Assembly: GCF_958304185.1 (NCBI RefSeq)
Contig: NZ_OY284433.1
Span: 1,674,001 to 1,738,000, forward strand
Reading direction: 5' to 3'
Origin: an uncultured Erythrobacter sp.
Lineage (GTDB): Bacteria; Pseudomonadota; Alphaproteobacteria; Sphingomonadales; Sphingomonadaceae
Length of the DNA stretch: 64,000 nt
The number at the start of each line of letters is the position of its first letter. Positions within the stretch are counted from its first letter, which is position 1. The notes under the pieces were generated by a model that did not search any database, was not told where the DNA came from, and was given only the letters and a program-made list of their open reading frames with translations. Position numbers and translations under genes: made by a program. This document shows positions 16,734 through 25,693 of this stretch, in pieces.

Positions 16734-17579
16734 ATGACCAACCTGTTTCAGACCTACAAGCCGTTCTTCATCGGTGCGATTGTGGTGGTTGTGGCGCTGC
16801 TCTCGAGCGTGGTGATCGTGCCCGAAACCCATCAGGGCGTCGTGGTGCAGGCCGGTAAGCCGGTGCGAACCTTCAACCAGTTCCGCCCCGATGTGCCCTA
16901 TGGCCAGACCGGGGCGGGGTTGCAGCTGCGCATTCCGTTCATCGAAGAAGTCCGGATGATTGACCGCCGCGTGCTCGATCTCGACATGGAGCGCACGCAG
17001 GTGCTCTCCAACGATCAGCAGCGCCTGCAAGTCGATGCCTATGCGCGCTACCGCATCATCGATCCGGTCAAGCTGGTCAAAAGTGCCGGTTCTGAAGCCC
17101 AGCTCGAATCCCAATTGCTGCCGATCCTCACCTCGGTGCTGCGGCAGGAGCTGGGGCGCAGGCCGTTCTCGGCGCTGATCAATGCCGAACGCGGGACGGC
17201 GATGACCAACATCACCGCCACGCTCGACAAGCAGGCGCGCAATTATGGGGCGCAGGTGCTCGACGTGCGGATCAAGGCGGCTGACCTTCCCGAAGGTCGC
17301 CCGCTCGATGCCGCCTTCACCCGGATGCAGACCGATCGTGAGGAAGAGGCGACCACCATCCGTGCCGCCGGTCAGCGCGATGCGCAGATCATCCAGGCCG
17401 AAGCCTCGGCTGAAGCGGCGCGTATCTATGCCGATGCTTACGGAAAAGACCCGAAGTTCTACGACTTCTACCGCGCCATGGAGAGCTACAAAAAAACCTT
17501 CCTGCAAGGTGAGGGGCAGAGCACGATGGTGCTGTCAGAGGACAGCGAATATTTCCGCCAGTTCAAGGGTGACCGCTGA
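16734..17579 (+). CDS. hflC: HflC, subunit of the FtsH-modulating HflKC complex
   Basis: A 281-residue SPFH/band-7 protein with one N-terminal transmembrane helix (FFIGAIVVVVALLSSVVIV), then PETHQGVVVQAGKPVRTF, RIPFIEEVRMIDRRVLDLD, VDAYARYRIIDPVKLVK, the coiled-coil stretch REEEATTIRAAGQRDAQIIQAEASAEAARIY and the conserved KDPKFYDFYRAMESYKKTF. Partner of HflK, 4 bases after its stop codon, so clearly one operon. GGGGGAGTAGGG provides the ribosome site at the end of hflK. The degP-type gene follows after 176 bases. Confidence 0.95.
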   Translation: MTNLFQTYKPFFIGAIVVVVALLSSVVIVPETHQGVVVQAGKPVRTFNQFRPDVPYGQTGAGLQLRIPFIEEVRMIDRRVLDLDMERTQVLSNDQQRLQVDAYARYRIIDPVKLVKSAGSEAQLESQLLPILTSVLRQELGRRPFSALINAERGTAMTNITATLDKQARNYGAQVLDVRIKAADLPEGRPLDAAFTRMQTDREEEATTIRAAGQRDAQIIQAEASAEAARIYADAYGKDPKFYDFYRAMESYKKTFLQGEGQSTMVLSEDSEYFRQFKGDR

Positions 17580-17755
17580 GCAATCGACCAAGCGCCAACA
17601 AGCGGCGCTGAACGCCGCTGATGTTCAATCAGCGTTCAGCCCGCAAAGGCGCATTTGGGGCGCGAAGTCGGCCTTCACGGCCGGCCCCGTCAACGGCTTT
17701 GAGGAACGCTGCGGCACCCCCGCGCATTCCTATCAATGATAAGGACCATGAGGAC

Positions 17756-19300
17756 GTGAACAAAGTGCGCTATGTATACGGACTGACGAGCGCGTTGCTG
17801 GTGGGCGGCGCTTCCATTTCGCTGATCACCGGCTCGCCTTTAGGCGCGCAGGTGGCGCAGAACGATGGTGCTGTGATGGACCGCGTCGTGCCAGTTGCCG
17901 GCGCTCCGGCCAGCTTCGCCGATCTGACGGCGCAGTTGCAGCCCGCCGTGGTCAACATCGCCACCCGCCAGCGGGTTGAGGTCGCCAACAATCCCTTCGC
18001 CGGCACGCCCTTTGCCGAGCTGTTTAACCGGCGCGGCGGCGGTGGAGAAGGCGGCGGCCAGCCGCAAACCCGCGAGGCGCAGTCGCTGGGTTCAGGCTTC
18101 ATCATCTCGGCCGATGGCTATGTGGTCACCAACAACCACGTGATCTCGCCGCCCGATACCCGCGCCAAGCTGGAATCGATCACCATTACCTTGCCCGATG
18201 GCACCGAATACGAAGCCGATCTGGTCGGCGCCGATGCGGCCTCGGACCTCGCGGTGCTCAAGATCCGCGCCAACCGTACCTTCCCGTTCGTGCGCTTCGG
18301 AGACTCAAGTGAGGCGCGGGTCGGCGACTGGGTCGTGGCGATCGGCAACCCCTTCGGCTTGGGCGGCACGGTTACCAGCGGGATCATCTCGGCGGTGTAT
18401 CGCAACACTGGCCAGGGCGGCGCCTATGACCGCTACCTCCAGACCGACGCGAGCATCAACCGCGGCAATTCCGGCGGCCCGCTGTTCGACATGCGCGGCA
18501 ATGTGATCGGCATCAACAACGCGATCTTCTCGCCTTCGGGTGGCAGCGTCGGGATCGGTTTTGCGATCCCCGCCGAAATCGCCGCGCCGATCGTTGAGAA
18601 GCTGCGCGATGGCCAAGAAATCCAGCGCGGCTATCTCGGCATCCGCCTCCAGCCCGTCGACGAGGATCTGGCCCTGTCCCTCGGCCTGCCCAAGCGCCGC
18701 GGCGAACTGGCGCAGACGGTCGAGGAAAACAGCCCCGCTGCCAAAGCCGGGCTACGGGCCGGCGACATCCTGACCAAGGTGAATGGCAAGGATGTCACCG
18801 CCGACCAAACGGTGTCGTTCCTCGTCGCCAACCTCCAGCCGGGCACCACTGTCCCGGTCGAAGTGCTACGCGAAGGCAGCCGGACAAACATCAACGTCAC
18901 GCTTGGGAAGCGGCCGAGCGAGGCGGAGCTGCAAGCGCAGGCGCAGACCTTCGATCCGGATGCCGAAGAGCCGATGGAGCCGGGCACCTCGGACAGCACG
19001 ATCGAACAGAAGCTCGGAATGCAGGTGACCCCAATGACAGCGGCCATCGCCCGCTCGTTGGGCGTGCCCGCCGATACCAAGGGCGTGGTGATCGCTGCGG
19101 TCGATCCCAATTCGGATGCGGCGCGCAAGGGTCTGCGGCGGGGGGACATCATCCTGTCGGCCAATTACCAGCCGACCGCGACCGTGGAAGAATTGCTGGC
19201 GCAGATCGCTGCCGCAACTGCCGAAAAGCGCGAAGCGCTGCTGCTGCGCATCCAGCGTCGCACCACGCCGCCTGCCTTTGTGGCGGTGCGGATCCGCTGA
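17756..19300 (+). CDS. degP: Do/DegP-family periplasmic serine protease
   Basis: A 514-residue protease/chaperone for misfolded envelope proteins. A hydrophobic export segment (about residues 8-32) precedes a trypsin-like domain with the triad H128 (TNNHVI), D164 (ASDLAVLKI) and S239 (RGNSGGPLFD); two PDZ domains follow (starting near GYLGIRLQPVDEDLA and near KLGMQVTPMTAAIARSL). The GTG at 17756 follows AAGGACCATGAGGAC and gives a normal signal; the 45 earlier open codons look non-coding. It sits behind hflKC, forming a membrane quality-control cluster. A strong hairpin terminator follows. Confidence 0.92.
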   Translation: MNKVRYVYGLTSALLVGGASISLITGSPLGAQVAQNDGAVMDRVVPVAGAPASFADLTAQLQPAVVNIATRQRVEVANNPFAGTPFAELFNRRGGGGEGGGQPQTREAQSLGSGFIISADGYVVTNNHVISPPDTRAKLESITITLPDGTEYEADLVGADAASDLAVLKIRANRTFPFVRFGDSSEARVGDWVVAIGNPFGLGGTVTSGIISAVYRNTGQGGAYDRYLQTDASINRGNSGGPLFDMRGNVIGINNAIFSPSGGSVGIGFAIPAEIAAPIVEKLRDGQEIQRGYLGIRLQPVDEDLALSLGLPKRRGELAQTVEENSPAAKAGLRAGDILTKVNGKDVTADQTVSFLVANLQPGTTVPVEVLREGSRTNINVTLGKRPSEAELQAQAQTFDPDAEEPMEPGTSDSTIEQKLGMQVTPMTAAIARSLGVPADTKGVVIAAVDPNSDAARKGLRRGDIILSANYQPTATVEELLAQIAAATAEKREALLLRIQRRTTPPAFVAVRIR

Positions 19301-19329
19301 TCGGCACCAGCACGGCATAACGCCAAACG

Positions 19330-19365
19330 AAAAAGGCGCCGGGATCAGCTCCCGGCGCCTTTTTT
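19330..19365. terminator. Bidirectional Rho-independent terminator
   Basis: A stem of about 13 bp, AAAGGCGCCGGGA-TCAGC-TCCCGGCGCCTTT, is followed by a T run on the plus strand and preceded by an A run that serves the minus strand. It lies exactly between the converging degP-type and penicillin-binding-protein genes and should end both transcripts. Confidence 0.93.
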
Positions 19366-19378
19366 CATGGGCAGTTCC

Positions 19379-21535
19379 TTATTCGCCCGGCTTGATCGCG
19401 GGCTGCGGCGGCGGCCGGCGTGGTTCGCGCGGGGGTCGCTGGCTCTGCTGCGGCAAGGCCCCGCCGGTGGCTTCTTCGAGGAAGTCCTGACTGGCGGCAG
19501 GCGGCGCATCGGGCCCGCGCTCATCCTCGGGGCCGAACTCATCGCGGCCCGGCTGGATCATGTTGCCCTGCTCGTCGATGTAGTAATAATCATCGGGCTC
19601 ACCGAACATCGCTTCGGCATCCGGCTCCAGCTGCCATTCCGGCAGTTCAAGCGTGACATCGAATTCCTCGACCGGGCGGCTCTTGACGGCATAGCGCATG
19701 TAAGAGGCGAAGGCCTGCGCCGGGGCGCGCCCGCCTTGCAGGCCCGGCACGGCCTTGGCATCATCGCGGCCCATCCACACGCCGGTGGTGATGCCGCTGG
19801 AAAAACCGATGAACCAGCCGTCCTTGTTCGAGGAGGTGGTGCCGGTCTTGCCCGCTACGGGCCGCCCGATTTGGGCTGCGCGACCCGTGCCTGTCTGCAC
19901 TGCGGCTTGCAGCAGATCGGTGATCCCGGCGACCACGTAATCGGGCACAACCGGCGATCCGGGCGATGCTTCGCGGCGGTAGAGCACCTCACCGCTCGCG
20001 CCGGTCACCTTGGTGATGCCATAGGGTTCGACCGCGACGCCCTTGGCCGCGATCCCCGCGAAGGCCTGCGTCATTTCGATCACCCGCATCTCCGACGCGC
20101 CAAGCACCATTGAAGGGTTGGTATCGACCTTGGAATTCACCCCGAACCGCCGCGCCATCGACGCAACCGTGCCGAAGCCGACTTCATTGCCGAGCTGGGC
20201 GGCGACCGTGTTGATCGAATAGGCAAAGGCGGTGCGCAGATCGGTCTCGCCGACATTGCGGCCGTTGGAATTGCGCGGGCTCCACCCGTCAATCGTCACC
20301 GGGGTGTCGTTAACCTTGTCCTCCGGCTTGTAGCCTGCCTCCAGCGCGGCGAGATAGACGAAGAGCTTCCACGCCGAGCCCGGCTGGCGCATCGCGGTGG
20401 TGGCGCGGTTGAAATTGCTCGCGACGTAATCCGTACCGCCCACCAGCGCGAGGATCGCTCCGTCCCGGTCAAGGCTGACCAGCGCACCCTGCGCACCCTT
20501 GGGGGTGTTGGCCTCAATCGAAGCGGTGGCCGCGCGCTGCATCCCGATGTCGAGCGTGGTCCACACCTCGATCGGTTCATAGGTTTCGGGCAGGATGATA
20601 TCGAGCTGCGGCAGCACCCAATCGGTGAAATAGCGCACCGAGTTCTGCCCGGCCTGCTCCTTAAGCTGCACCGCGCTGACATCGACCTGAGCTTGATCAG
20701 CGCTGATGTAGCCCTGCTCGCGCATCAGTTCTAGCACCACCTGCGCCCGGTCCACTGCGGCCTGGACATCGGCAGTCGGCGAGTACTGGCTCGGCGCCTT
20801 GACCAGCCCCGCGATGATCGCCGCTTCCTCGACACTGAGGTCGTTGGCGGGGTGGCTGAAGAATTTGCGGCTCGCAGAATCGATCCCGTAAGCGCCGCCG
20901 CCGAAATAGACCTTGTTGAGGTACAGCTCGAGGATCTCTTCCTTCGAGAACTTCCATTCCAGCGCCATCGCCAGCACCGCCTCGCGCGCCTTGCGGTCGA
21001 GCGAACGGTTGTTGTTGAGGAACAGGTTGCGCGCCAGCTGTTGGGTGATGGTCGAGGTTCCGCCGAGCCGCGAGCGCGAGCCGGTGACGCCTTCGATCAG
21101 CGCGCCCGTCAAACGAACCGGGTCGACCCCGAAATGCGAGCGGAAGCGCTTGTCCTCCACCGCGACCATCGCGTTGGTCATATTTTCGGGGATGTCGTTA
21201 TACTTGAGCCATTCGCCGAAGCTTGGCCCGATCTCGACCAATTCGCGCCCGTCGCGCGCGCGGATGACGATGGTCTGGCCCGGCTGGGTCGCCTGCAAGG
21301 TGCTGTAACTCGGCAGGGATTGTGCGGCAAACCCGACCGCAAAGGCAAGGAAAATGAGGCCCAGCACCGCCAGCCCGCCGCCCCACAGGAACAGCCGCTT
21401 CAGCCACAGCTTCCAGCGCGAGCGCGGCGCGCCGCCGCCGCTGCCGCTGCCGTCGGGCGCAGCCGATCGATCCGTCGCTGCCTTGCGCGTCCCGCGTCCG
21501 CCCTTGTTCTGCAACCGCTCACCCCGTTTCGACAT
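19379..21535 (-). CDS. mrcA: Class A penicillin-binding protein (PBP1A family)
   Basis: A 718-residue bifunctional peptidoglycan synthase. A basic cytoplasmic tail (1-45) and one transmembrane helix (about 46-72) lead into the glycosyltransferase domain, with the catalytic glutamate in VEDKRF (E127), then GGTSTITQQLARNLFL and EILELYLNKVYFGGGAYGI. The transpeptidase domain has S387-A-W-K390, S440-I-N442 and K563-T-G-T. The C-terminal 90 residues are acidic then Pro/Arg-rich (DDYYYIDEQGNMIQPG..., PPREPRRPPPQPA), probably an unstructured tail. Single-gene unit ended by the shared terminator. Confidence 0.93.
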   Translation of the reverse strand: MSKRGERLQNKGGRGTRKAATDRSAAPDGSGSGGGAPRSRWKLWLKRLFLWGGGLAVLGLIFLAFAVGFAAQSLPSYSTLQATQPGQTIVIRARDGRELVEIGPSFGEWLKYNDIPENMTNAMVAVEDKRFRSHFGVDPVRLTGALIEGVTGSRSRLGGTSTITQQLARNLFLNNNRSLDRKAREAVLAMALEWKFSKEEILELYLNKVYFGGGAYGIDSASRKFFSHPANDLSVEEAAIIAGLVKAPSQYSPTADVQAAVDRAQVVLELMREQGYISADQAQVDVSAVQLKEQAGQNSVRYFTDWVLPQLDIILPETYEPIEVWTTLDIGMQRAATASIEANTPKGAQGALVSLDRDGAILALVGGTDYVASNFNRATTAMRQPGSAWKLFVYLAALEAGYKPEDKVNDTPVTIDGWSPRNSNGRNVGETDLRTAFAYSINTVAAQLGNEVGFGTVASMARRFGVNSKVDTNPSMVLGASEMRVIEMTQAFAGIAAKGVAVEPYGITKVTGASGEVLYRREASPGSPVVPDYVVAGITDLLQAAVQTGTGRAAQIGRPVAGKTGTTSSNKDGWFIGFSSGITTGVWMGRDDAKAVPGLQGGRAPAQAFASYMRYAVKSRPVEEFDVTLELPEWQLEPDAEAMFGEPDDYYYIDEQGNMIQPGRDEFGPEDERGPDAPPAASQDFLEEATGGALPQQSQRPPREPRRPPPQPAIKPGE

Positions 21536-21654
21536 TGCTTGCGCCTATCTGATCCCCACCGCTGACACGTGGGACGCGCGCCCATGCATAGGCAAGTTGT
21601 AACCGGGGGTGAACCCGGGTTTACCGTGCTCTCCCCCATCAACGGCGGATTGCC

Positions 21655-22062
21655 TCAGCCTTCAGCCGGAGTGAAGATCAGCGCGGCCGAATTGATGCAA
21701 TAGCGCAGGCCCCCTTGTTCAGGCGGGCCGTCAGGGAACACATGGCCGAGATGCCCGCCGCATGTGCCGCAGCGCACTTCGGTGCGGACCATGCCGTAGG
21801 CGGTGTCGCGGTGCTCCTCGATCACTTCCTCATCAGCGGGCTTGGTGAAGGCGGGCCAGCCGCAGCCGCTGTTGTACTTGGCGGTCGAGTAGAACAGCTG
21901 CGTCCCGCAGGCGGCACAGTGGTATTCGCCCTCGTCGTAGAACTTGTCGTATTCGCCGGTGAAGGCGCGTTCCGTCCCGGCCTCGCGCAACACATGGTAC
22001 TGCATCGGGTCGAGCTTCTCGCGCCATTCGGCGTCGGTCAGGCTGCGGGGATCGTCGGTCAT
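21655..22062 (-). CDS. msrB: Peptide-methionine (R)-S-oxide reductase
   Basis: A 135-residue repair enzyme for R-methionine sulfoxide. The zinc site is CAAC (C49, C52) with CGTC (C98, C101); the catalytic cysteine is C122 in RYCINSAAL; C67 (NSGCGWP) can resolve. H103 to H107 (GGHLGHVFPDGP) is the usual active-site strand. The ATG at 22062 is preceded by GAGAGGTAGC on the minus strand, so the longer open frame to 22197, which crosses the 81-bp repeat, is not used. Counterpart of msrA at 7.3 kb but not in an operon with it. Confidence 0.93.
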   Translation of the reverse strand: MTDDPRSLTDAEWREKLDPMQYHVLREAGTERAFTGEYDKFYDEGEYHCAACGTQLFYSTAKYNSGCGWPAFTKPADEEVIEEHRDTAYGMVRTEVRCGTCGGHLGHVFPDGPPEQGGLRYCINSAALIFTPAEG

Positions 22063-22109
22063 AAAGCTACCTCTCAACTTTGCGCTGATATCGGAGCGCC
22101 AACGGCGGT

Positions 22110-22190
22110 CCGCAAGCGCGACCGCGCGCCCGCAGCGATGCGACCGCGAGGTCGCGTGAGCGAGGATTTCGCACGCCGGAGGGCGTGCGG
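22110..22190. repeat. 81-bp structured repeat, copy B
   Basis: Same length and orientation as 4698-4778. Its first hairpin has a GCGA loop on the stem CGACC/GGTCG; its second is GCACGCC-GGA-GGGCGTGC. It lies between the stop of the glutathione-transferase gene and the start of msrB, so on the minus strand it would be in the transcript leading into msrB. Confidence 0.72.
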
Positions 22191-22203
22191 CCATCAAAAA
22201 ATC

Positions 22204-22872
22204 CTACCCGTCGAGCAGCGCGTAGTGCGGCGGCGGCTTGATCGTCTCCATCCGCTCGGTCAGCAAGGGACGGAAGCTCGGGCGGCTCTTGAACACCGCA
22301 TACCAGCCGCGCGATTGTTCATGCCCGGCCCAATCGATCCCACCAAGGTAATCCGCGACCGAAATCTGCGCCGCTGCTGCCAGATCGGCGAGGCTCATGG
22401 TGGAACCCGCCACCCACGGGCGGTTGTCGATCAGCCAGTCGAGATAATCGAGATGCCCATGCGCCATCTTCATCGCATTGCGCAGCGCGCCGCTATCAGG
22501 CGGCTGACGCAGGATGCGCTTCTTCATGCGCTCGGACAGCAGGGGCGCGGTGACATCGGCGTAGAAATTCTCGTCGAACAGCGCCACCAACCGGCGGATT
22601 TCGGCGCGCTGGGTGGCGGTGCCGTTGATCATCGGATTGCGATCCACCGTTTCCTCGAAATACTCCGCAATCGCGCGGCTATCGGGGATGGTGATGTTCT
22701 TTTCGGCATTGACGATCACCGGCGTGCGTCCGGCCGGGTTCAGGTTGAAGAACATGTCTGACGCGGCCCACGGGTCCTCGCGCGCCAGATCGAAGGGCAC
22801 GTTCTTTTCGCTCAACAGCAGCCGAATCTTGCGGCTGAAGGGGCACAACGGGAATTGATAGAGGAGCCACAT
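22204..22872 (-). CDS. Glutathione S-transferase family protein
   Basis: A 222-residue protein with a thioredoxin-like N-terminal domain (LYQFPLCPFSRKIRLLLSEKNVPFDL, with a CPFS site at residues 10-13), the NPAGRTPVIVNAE glutathione-binding loop with a cis-proline and PDSRAIAEYFEE, then an all-helical C-terminal domain (ADLAAAAQISVADYLGGIDW). Close in style to the FzlA/maleylacetoacetate-isomerase-like GSTs of alphaproteobacteria; FzlA binds FtsZ in Caulobacter, but I cannot tell orthology. Length is typical. It reads toward msrB with the 81-bp repeat between. Confidence 0.85.
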   Translation of the reverse strand: MWLLYQFPLCPFSRKIRLLLSEKNVPFDLAREDPWAASDMFFNLNPAGRTPVIVNAEKNITIPDSRAIAEYFEETVDRNPMINGTATQRAEIRRLVALFDENFYADVTAPLLSERMKKRILRQPPDSGALRNAMKMAHGHLDYLDWLIDNRPWVAGSTMSLADLAAAAQISVADYLGGIDWAGHEQSRGWYAVFKSRPSFRPLLTERMETIKPPPHYALLDG

Positions 22873-22939
22873 AAGGCGCCAAGCTGTGCCGCATTTTGCA
22901 GGGCAAATCCAGCGCGCGGCACCACTAACGGGGGAGTAA

Positions 22940-23311
22940 TCAGAGCTGCGCGGCTTCCAGCATCAACAGGCACGACGGCATGACCTTGTGCAGATCGCCG
23001 CTGGTGGTCAGCGCCTGCGCTTCGGCATTGGCTAGCGCCGCTATGCCCGCCCGGTCGCGCCCGGTTTCGTCCATCAGCTGCGCCATCGACCGAACAAAGA
23101 ACTCGCGCCCACGTTCGGACAGATCGGGCCACGCCTTGGCCTGCGGATCGCCCGCCACCTGACCTTGCGCCACCAGAGCGAACGCCGCCGCACAGCGCAG
23201 CAAGGCGCGGTTTTCCTGCGATAGCGGCGCGGGTTCGGGCGCGACCGGGACGGGGGCGGATTGCAGCGCCAGTGCTGCCAGAAGCATGGGGGCCATAAGC
23301 GAAGTGAGCAT
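22940..23311 (-). CDS. Small secreted or periplasmic protein of unknown function
   Basis: About 123 residues. A signal peptide (LTSLMAPMLLAALALQSAPVPVAP) is followed by a helical body with two cysteines, LLRCAAAFALVAQGQVAG and VMPSCLLMLEAAQL, that could form a disulfide, and WPDLSERGREFFVRSMAQL between them. The composition suits a small helical bundle. I do not recognise a named family; similar proteins occur as unknowns in sphingomonads (from memory). The start could also be a TTG 21 bases upstream. It is 67 bases upstream of the GST gene on the same strand. Confidence 0.65.
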   Translation of the reverse strand: MLTSLMAPMLLAALALQSAPVPVAPEPAPLSQENRALLRCAAAFALVAQGQVAGDPQAKAWPDLSERGREFFVRSMAQLMDETGRDRAGIAALANAEAQALTTSGDLHKVMPSCLLMLEAAQL

Positions 23312-23433
23312 GGCGCATCCTATGCCCTGCAATATGAACGCGGCGCTACCGAAATCCGCTCGGAAATGCCGATTGCGGGCAGGCGAATTCCGTCCTAATC
23401 CGCAACCTGTTCTACGAGAGGAGACGGATTTCC

Positions 23434-23826
23434 ATGTTCAGTCACATTATGGTCGGCACCAATGACTTCGACCGCGCCAAGGCGTTCTATGACGCCGTGC
23501 TGGCCACGCTCGGCGCCGGGCCGGGCAACATCAACGAAGCAGCCACCGGCCACAAGCGCGCCTTCTGGTTCCACAATGGCGGGATCTTCGCGATCAGCCA
23601 GCCGATCAACAACGAACCCGCCGCCTGTGCCAACGGCGCGACCATCGGCTTTGCCTGCGACAGCTTGGAGCAGGTGCAGGCGTTCCACGATGCGGCGGTC
23701 GCCGCGGGCGGCACCTCGATCGAAGACGCACCCGGCCCGCGCACCGGCGCTATGGGGACGCTGAACCTCGGCTACGTGCTCGATCTGGACGGCCACAAGC
23801 TGTGTATGCTGCACCGCGCTGGGTAA
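23434..23826 (+). CDS. VOC superfamily (glyoxalase/dioxygenase fold) protein
   Basis: A 130-residue single-domain VOC protein: FSHIMVGTNDFDRAKAFYDAVLATLG at the start with the first metal-site histidine, FAISQPINNEPAACANGATIGFACDSLEQVQAFHDAAVAAGG in the middle and GYVLDLDGHKLCMLHRAG at the end. Such proteins may be lyases, isomerases or resistance proteins; no substrate can be inferred. GAGAGGAGACGG gives a strong ribosome site 4-15 bases before the ATG. It converges on metW, with a GC hairpin between. Confidence 0.85.
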   Translation: MFSHIMVGTNDFDRAKAFYDAVLATLGAGPGNINEAATGHKRAFWFHNGGIFAISQPINNEPAACANGATIGFACDSLEQVQAFHDAAVAAGGTSIEDAPGPRTGAMGTLNLGYVLDLDGHKLCMLHRAG

Positions 23827-23844
23827 GGCGTCACGACCATTGTG

Positions 23845-23879
23845 CCTCCCCGCCCCGGGCTTGACCCGGAAGGGGGAGG
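23845..23879. terminator. GC-rich hairpin between converging genes
   Basis: CCTCCCC-GC-CCCGGG-CTTGA-CCCGG-AA-GGGGGAGG folds on itself and contains the CCCGGGCTTGACCCGG palindrome seen at 7832-7918, so it looks like a shortened copy of the same dispersed element. It fills the gap between the VOC gene and metW stop codons and could end both transcripts. No T run. Confidence 0.55.
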
Positions 23880-24467
23880 TCAGCGGCTTAATTCGAATAC
23901 CGCGAATTCGGCGCGCCAGTTAGCTGCTGGCGCGCCGATTTGTTTTTCATTGGCGAAGAACCACGCGCGCTCGATGGTGGCGCCCTTCATCCGCGCAAGC
24001 TCGCGGAAGTCCTCCACCGTGACGTGGTGGATGTTCTCGGTCTCGTACCAGCTCACCGGCAGCGCGCGCGTGACCGGCATCCGCCCGCCGAACATCAGCG
24101 CCGCGCGCGTGCGCCAGTGGGCGAAGTTGGGGAACGAGACGAACGCCCGCCGCCCGACGCGCAGCAATTCGTCGAGGATCAGGTCGGGCCGGGTCGCGGT
24201 CTGGAGCGTCTGGCTGAGGATCGCGTAATCGAACGCCTTGTCGGGATAGTTCGCCAAATCGAGGTTGGCGTCACCCTGCACCACGCTGAGGCCGCGCGAC
24301 ACGCAGCGTTCGACCAGAGCCCCGTCCAGCTCCATTCCGCGCGCATCGCAGCCGCTGGCACTCTCCAGCTCCGCCATCAGCGCGCCGTCACCGCAGCCGA
24401 TATCGAGCACGCGGCTACCCGGCGCGACATGGGCGGCGATGGCGGCGAGGTCCGGTCGCAAGGTCAT
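23880..24467 (-). CDS. metW: MetW, methionine biosynthesis protein
   Basis: A 195-residue class I methyltransferase-fold protein that in proteobacteria works with MetX in homoserine acylation. Marks: [82 protein letters not shown] and [21 protein letters not shown]. Its ATG overlaps the metX stop by 4 bases (ATGA), so the two are translationally coupled, the usual alphaproteobacterial arrangement. Confidence 0.94.
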   Translation of the reverse strand: MTLRPDLAAIAAHVAPGSRVLDIGCGDGALMAELESASGCDARGMELDGALVERCVSRGLSVVQGDANLDLANYPDKAFDYAILSQTLQTATRPDLILDELLRVGRRAFVSFPNFAHWRTRAALMFGGRMPVTRALPVSWYETENIHHVTVEDFRELARMKGATIERAWFFANEKQIGAPAANWRAEFAVFELSR

Positions 24468-25564
24468 TCAACAAACCCCTTCACCACCCGGTCAAGCTGG
24501 TCGTGCTCCAGCAGGAAGGAGTCGTGTCCGTGCGGCGCACTGAGTTCCACGAAACTGACCTTCGCCCCCGCCGCGTTCAGCGCGTGGACGACATGGCGGC
24601 TCTCGGCGGTGGGGTACAGCCAGTCGGTATCGAAGCTGACAATGCAGAACCGCGCCTGCGTCCCAGCAAAGGCATTGGCAAGTCTGCCGCCGTGCTCCTC
24701 GGCAATATCGAAGTAGTCCATCGCGCGGGTAATATAGAGGTAGCTGTTCGCATCGAACCGGCGGGTGAAGCCGCTGCCTTGGTAGCGCAGGTAGCTTTCC
24801 ACCTGGAATTCGGCATCGAAGCCAAAGCCCTTAGCCTCACGGTCCTGCAAGCGCCGCCCGAACTTCTCGGTCAGCCCCGCTTCGGACAGGTAGGTGATAT
24901 GCGCCGCCATCCGCGCCACGGCGAGGCCGTTATCGGGCTTCGCGTCGCTCGCGTAGTAATTGCCCTCGGCCCAAGCGGGATCGGCCATGATCGCCTGCCG
25001 CCCGACCTCGTGGAAGGCGATGTTCTGCGCCGAGTGCCGCGCGGTCGACGCAATCACCAGCACCCGCGCGGCGCGTGTCGGCCAGTTGGCGGCGAGGCTC
25101 AACGCCTGCATCCCCCCCATCGACCCGCCGACGACCGCGTGGAGCTTTGCGATCCCCAGCCCGTCAAGCAAGGCAACGATCCCGCGCACCATGTCGCGGA
25201 TGGTGATGACGGGGAAACGCATCGCATAGGGCTCGCCATCGGGGGCGAGGCTAGCGGGGCCGCTCGATCCCATGCAGCTGCCGATGACATTGGCGCAGAT
25301 CACGAAGTGGCGATTCGTGTCGATCGGCTTGCCGGGGCCGACCATCCGTTCCCACCAGCCGGGCTTGCCAGTGATCGGGTGCGGGCTGGCGAGATATTGG
25401 TCGCCGGTCAGCGCGTGGCACACCAGCACCGCGTTCGAAGCATCGGGCGCGAGCGAGCCGTAAGTCTCGTAGGCGATTGCGGCACGCTCCAGCACCTGCC
25501 CGCTGTCGAGCGGCAGAGCGTGGGGGATGGCATAGACCTTGGAGACGGATGGCGCTGTATTCAT
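24464..25564 (-). CDS. metX: Homoserine O-acyltransferase
   Basis: A 366-residue alpha/beta-hydrolase enzyme that acylates homoserine for methionine synthesis. Marks: [33 protein letters not shown], the nucleophile S148 in [11 protein letters not shown], the acid in SFDTDWLYP and the base in [15 protein letters not shown]. The open frame runs far upstream but the ATG at 25564 gives the normal family start, and upstream DNA is the palindromic repeat and then hisC on the other strand. No SAM-II riboswitch, often found before metX in alphaproteobacteria, is evident in the 129-base gap. Acetyl versus succinyl donor cannot be decided by eye. Confidence 0.94.
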   Translation of the reverse strand: MNTAPSVSKVYAIPHALPLDSGQVLERAAIAYETYGSLAPDASNAVLVCHALTGDQYLASPHPITGKPGWWERMVGPGKPIDTNRHFVICANVIGSCMGSSGPASLAPDGEPYAMRFPVITIRDMVRGIVALLDGLGIAKLHAVVGGSMGGMQALSLAANWPTRAARVLVIASTARHSAQNIAFHEVGRQAIMADPAWAEGNYYASDAKPDNGLAVARMAAHITYLSEAGLTEKFGRRLQDREAKGFGFDAEFQVESYLRYQGSGFTRRFDANSYLYITRAMDYFDIAEEHGGRLANAFAGTQARFCIVSFDTDWLYPTAESRHVVHALNAAGAKVSFVELSAPHGHDSFLLEHDQLDRVVKGFVE

Positions 25565-25593
25565 GGAATTGCTGCGAAAGCGGAAAAACGGCC

Positions 25594-25663
25594 CTTCGAC
25601 AAGCTTAGGGCGAACGGTTAAGGGAGATTTTTCGTAATTCCGTTCGTGCTGAGCTTGTCGAAG
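25594..25663. repeat. Dispersed inverted repeat (CTTCGACAAGCT family)
   Basis: Arms 25594-25617 (CTTCGACAAGCTTAGGGCGAACGG) and 25640-25663 pair with a few mismatches around a 22-base AT-rich loop. The right arm, read forward, translates as LSLSKH, the well-known artefact of this element. It occupies the shared promoter region of divergent metX and hisC, so it may affect their transcripts. Confidence 0.82.
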
Positions 25664-25693
25664 CACTGCTTTTTCTTCAAGCCGCGGGCCGAC

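Noticed and set aside
25646..25693. Upstream extension of hisC (LSLSKH...)
   Set aside because: It translates the dispersed palindrome; the peptide is a known artefact and not part of HisC.
25565..25693. Possible SAM-II riboswitch before metX
   Set aside because: The gap is largely palindrome; the expected pseudoknot sequence was not found by eye.
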